Source: Bryobacterales bacterium
GTDB taxonomy: Bacteria; Acidobacteriota; Terriglobia; Bryobacterales; Bryobacteraceae
Assembly (NCBI GenBank): GCA_020851655.1
Contig: JADZCI010000065.1
Location: 1 to 61,430 of the forward strand
Length of the DNA stretch: 61,430 nt
Reading direction: 5' to 3'
The notes under the pieces are model-generated. The model had not been told where the DNA came from. It was given only the letters and a program-made list of their open reading frames with translations, and searched no databases. A program made the translations under genes and the position numbers. Of this stretch, positions 59,334-61,430 are shown one piece after another. Position 1 is the stretch's first letter. Each line of letters begins with the position of its first letter.

Positions 59334-60284
59334 ATGTACCTGGGCATCGACATCGGTGGAACACGACTCAAGGCCGGCCTGGTGGACCCGAGCGGCCGCA
59401 TCATCCGCGAAGGCGAGGCGCCGACGCCCGACAACCGGGGCGACCTGGAACGGCGCCTGCCCATGCTCATCCGCGAAGTCCTGAACGGGCTCGCGCCCGA
59501 GGCCGCCGGTTTCGGCTGCAAAGGCGTCATCGACTCCGGGACAACCGAGGTGCGCACCATGCCCGGAGTGTGGGAATACCTGCAAGGAATTCGTTTGAGC
59601 GGCCTGGTCGCCGGATTGATCCCCGGCGGCGTTCCGGTTGCCGCCGATAATGACGCCAAAGCCGCGCTGGCGGGTGAGGTGATGTGGGGCGCGGCCAAGG
59701 GGAGGCGCAACGTCTTCCTGCTGACGCTGGGCACCGGCGTCGGCGGCGCGATTCTCGCCGATGGAATGATCCTTCGCGGCGCCGGCGATGTGGCCGGACA
59801 TCTCGGACACATCACGGCCGATCCGGACGGCCCACTGTGCATCTGCGGAAACTACGGCTGCCTGCAAACCGTCTTTTCGGCGCGCGCCATCGAGGCCGAA
59901 GCCTGGGCCGCCGTTCATTCCGGCGTCTCGTCGCCCATGACCAATGCGCTCCGCGCGGTGCCGGAACGTCTCAGTTGCCGGTTTGTCTTCACCGAGGCGC
60001 AGCGGGGCGATCCCGTCGCCAGCGGAATTCTGGCCCGTCAGATCCGCCTGCTCGGGGGCGCGATCGCCGGACTCATGTTGGCGCTGGATCCGGAGATCGT
60101 TATCTTGAGCGGTTCGATCGCCCAGGCAGGCGCGGCGCTGTTCGAACCTCTTCAGATGGAAATCGACTGGCGCGTCAAAGGGCTTCTCAAACGGAGCGTG
60201 CCGCTGGCGCCGAGTGGAGTGGAGGATACTTCCGGCATTGCCGGCGCCGCCGCGTTGGCCGCTCGCGCGGCCGCCGGGTCCTAA
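59334..60284 (+). CDS. ROK family sugar kinase
   Basis: A 316-residue ROK protein without a DNA-binding domain, hence a kinase. The ATP-binding start is MYLGIDIGGTRLKAGLV. Likely catalytic base D107 is in AADNDAKAALAGE, and the phosphate loop is TLGTGVGGAILADG. The ROK zinc site comprises GHLGHI and the cluster CICGNYGC. Typical substrates are glucose, N-acetylglucosamine or N-acetylmannosamine. ATG 59334 is 2 nt after the MBL gene; it is the last gene of the operon. Confidence 0.93.
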   Translation: MYLGIDIGGTRLKAGLVDPSGRIIREGEAPTPDNRGDLERRLPMLIREVLNGLAPEAAGFGCKGVIDSGTTEVRTMPGVWEYLQGIRLSGLVAGLIPGGVPVAADNDAKAALAGEVMWGAAKGRRNVFLLTLGTGVGGAILADGMILRGAGDVAGHLGHITADPDGPLCICGNYGCLQTVFSARAIEAEAWAAVHSGVSSPMTNALRAVPERLSCRFVFTEAQRGDPVASGILARQIRLLGGAIAGLMLALDPEIVILSGSIAQAGAALFEPLQMEIDWRVKGLLKRSVPLAPSGVEDTSGIAGAAALAARAAAGS

Positions 60285-60318
60285 CGTGTAAGGGAACGGT
60301 ACAAGCGCGGGAGGGATT

Positions 60319-60396
60319 ATGCGGAAGCGCACACTCGGAAAGAGCGGCCTGGAAGTCTCGTCTGCCGGACTCGGTTGCATGGGCATGAGCCGCTGA
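60319..60396 (+). pseudogene. Truncated N-terminal remnant of an aldo/keto reductase
   Basis: Twenty-five codons, ATG to TGA, reading MRKRTLGKSGLEVSSAGLGCMGM then SR. This is the standard N-terminus of YajO/YakC-type aldo/keto reductases (KRTLGKSGLEVSALGLGCMGMS). A purine-rich ribosome site (GGGAGGG) precedes it. The rest of the gene is gone; a GAGACGC/GCGTCTT hairpin follows at once. A complete but different aldo/keto reductase starts 89 nt later, so this is probably the scar of a deletion or rearrangement. Confidence 0.75.
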
Positions 60397-60484
60397 GACG
60401 CGGCGAGCGTCTTCTCCTTGACGACGGAGTAAGATGGCTCTGCGTCAATCTTTGCCGGAAACTCGCGAAGAAGGAGAGTCCTCA

Positions 60485-61417
60485 ATGAAAAGGAGATATT
60501 TCATGGGCGGCGTATTGGCCGGTGCGTCCGCCGGAGCCACCGCGGCGCAGAACGTCAAAGCGGGCGACATTCCCACTACCGTGTTCGGCAAGACCGGGGC
60601 CAAGGTGAGCGTGATTGCCCAGGGAGGCGCCAGAATGGACCTTCATCCGGACATCCAGAGCGCCGCGGCCCATGTGCGCAAGGTCTACGACCTCGGTGTG
60701 ACGTACTTCGATTGCGCGCGCCTCTACTGGGATGGCCGTTCCGAGGAAGCCTACGGCATCGGCCTGCAAGGCGTGCGTAAGAACGTCTTCCTCACCAGCA
60801 AGACCGTCAAACGCACCGCGAAAGAAGCGCGGCAGGATTTGGAGACTTCGCTGCGTCTTCTCAAGACCGACTATCTCGATCTTTGGCAGGTTCACGCCAT
60901 CGATAAGCAGGAAGACATCGACAGGATTCTTGCGCCGGGTGGCGCGATGGAGGCGTTCGAGGCGGCCAAGAAAGCCGGCACATGCCGTTGGATCGGCTTC
61001 ACCGGCCATTTCGATCCCAACGCCCACGCGGCTTTGCTCAAAGCCTACCGCAACTGGGATACGGTGATGATGCCGCTGCACGCCGCCGACCCAGCCTACC
61101 TCAGCTTTGAGAAGACCGCTCTGCCTGTAGCCCAGGAATTCGGCATCGGCGTGCAGGCCATCAAGATCTTCGGCAAGGCATTCCTGCTGCGCTCTCTCAA
61201 TCCCACCGAGTGCCTGAGGTACGTGTTAAGCCTGCCCGGCGCGCACGTGGCCATTTGCGGGGCTGGCACACAGGGGCAGATGGAAGACAATATCCGGACT
61301 GTCCGGGACTTCAAGAAGATGACGCCGGATGAACTCGCCGCCGTCCGCAAGAGGGCCATCGCCGGCGCGGGAGTCTACACCGGTCCGACGTTGGAGTATT
61401 GGAAAAAGAAGGTCTGA
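60485..61417 (+). CDS. Secreted aldo/keto reductase
   Basis: A 310-residue aldo/keto reductase with a Tat-like export signal (MKRRYFMGGVLAGASAGATAAQ). The AKR motifs follow: VTYFDCARLYWDGRSEEAYG (catalytic Asp and Tyr), TSKT (Lys), DYLDLWQVHAI (His), and the NADPH-binding end HVAICGAGTQGQMEDNIRTV. Members with signal peptides in this phylum are thought to act on exported or membrane-linked substrates. AAGGAG lies about 9 nt upstream of ATG 60485; the frame is open further upstream without conserved residues. The window ends 13 nt after the stop. Confidence 0.88.
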   Translation: MKRRYFMGGVLAGASAGATAAQNVKAGDIPTTVFGKTGAKVSVIAQGGARMDLHPDIQSAAAHVRKVYDLGVTYFDCARLYWDGRSEEAYGIGLQGVRKNVFLTSKTVKRTAKEARQDLETSLRLLKTDYLDLWQVHAIDKQEDIDRILAPGGAMEAFEAAKKAGTCRWIGFTGHFDPNAHAALLKAYRNWDTVMMPLHAADPAYLSFEKTALPVAQEFGIGVQAIKIFGKAFLLRSLNPTECLRYVLSLPGAHVAICGAGTQGQMEDNIRTVRDFKKMTPDELAAVRKRAIAGAGVYTGPTLEYWKKKV

Positions 61418-61430
61418 AGCGAACTTCACC

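Overview
The window is GC-rich, gene-dense chromosomal DNA, most likely from an Acidobacteriota bacterium of the Bryobacterales/Solibacterales kind. This is inferred from family content: an ADOP-type orphan permease, a large secreted Ig-like protein with the C-terminal domain first defined in Solibacter, two winged-helix/TPR one-component regulators, DUF1080 proteins and a GHL6-type glycosidase. I see no phage, insertion sequence, CRISPR array or plasmid gene. The only RNA gene is tRNA-Val(CAC).

Layout. 1-9.8 kb: housekeeping and carbohydrate genes (DUF1080 fragment, lipoprotein, DUF885 metallo-protein, pirin, ISC-type ferredoxin diverging from argS, PQQ-like propeller protein, histidine phosphatase, a DUF1080 protein split by a membrane hairpin, an exported adenylate-kinase-like protein). 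9.9-12.4 kb: the ADOP permease. 12.5-23.3 kb: rplA-rplJ-rplL-rpoB-rpoC, with a strong internal promoter and long leader before rpoB. rplK, nusG and secE are absent from upstream. 23.3-28.1 kb: a secreted GHL6 glycosidase diverging from a STAS / CoA-disulfide-reductase-like / thioredoxin-like / lone nuoI series. 28.1-35.8 kb: an OmpR-type two-component system diverging from a TolC-HlyD-RND efflux operon, with a striking symmetric operator candidate between them. 35.8-40.7 kb: a five-gene overlapping glycosylation operon (two GT2 enzymes, DUF2304, a GT-C/TPR membrane protein, GT4). 40.8-43.2 kb: a secreted glycosidase coupled to a TIM-barrel epimerase. 43.3-44.7 kb: a GH19 muralytic enzyme overlapping a periplasmic protein that resembles XAC2610-type lysozyme inhibitors. 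44.7-55.3 kb: an A24 prepilin peptidase, a coiled-coil membrane protein, the Solibacter-type Ig-repeat protein, two tandem winged-helix/TPR regulators, and a HAF-repeat/beta-helix protein. 55.3-55.8 kb: a HigA-like antitoxin gene without a toxin, abutting tRNA-Val. 56-61.4 kb: a tight SIS / SDR / core-MetE / UlaG-like / ROK operon, then an aldo/keto-reductase remnant and a complete secreted aldo/keto reductase.

Most noteworthy: (i) a four-pair cysteine (zinc-ribbon-like) insertion in the RpoB N-terminal region; (ii) the GH19/XAC2610-like pair, which resembles an antibacterial effector with its immunity protein; (iii) the four-half-site operator in front of the efflux operon; (iv) several genes whose -10-like hexamer lies only 6-8 nt from the start codon, suggesting leaderless mRNAs; (v) the mixed sugar/core-MetE operon. 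All functional statements rest on motif recognition by eye; no database search was possible.
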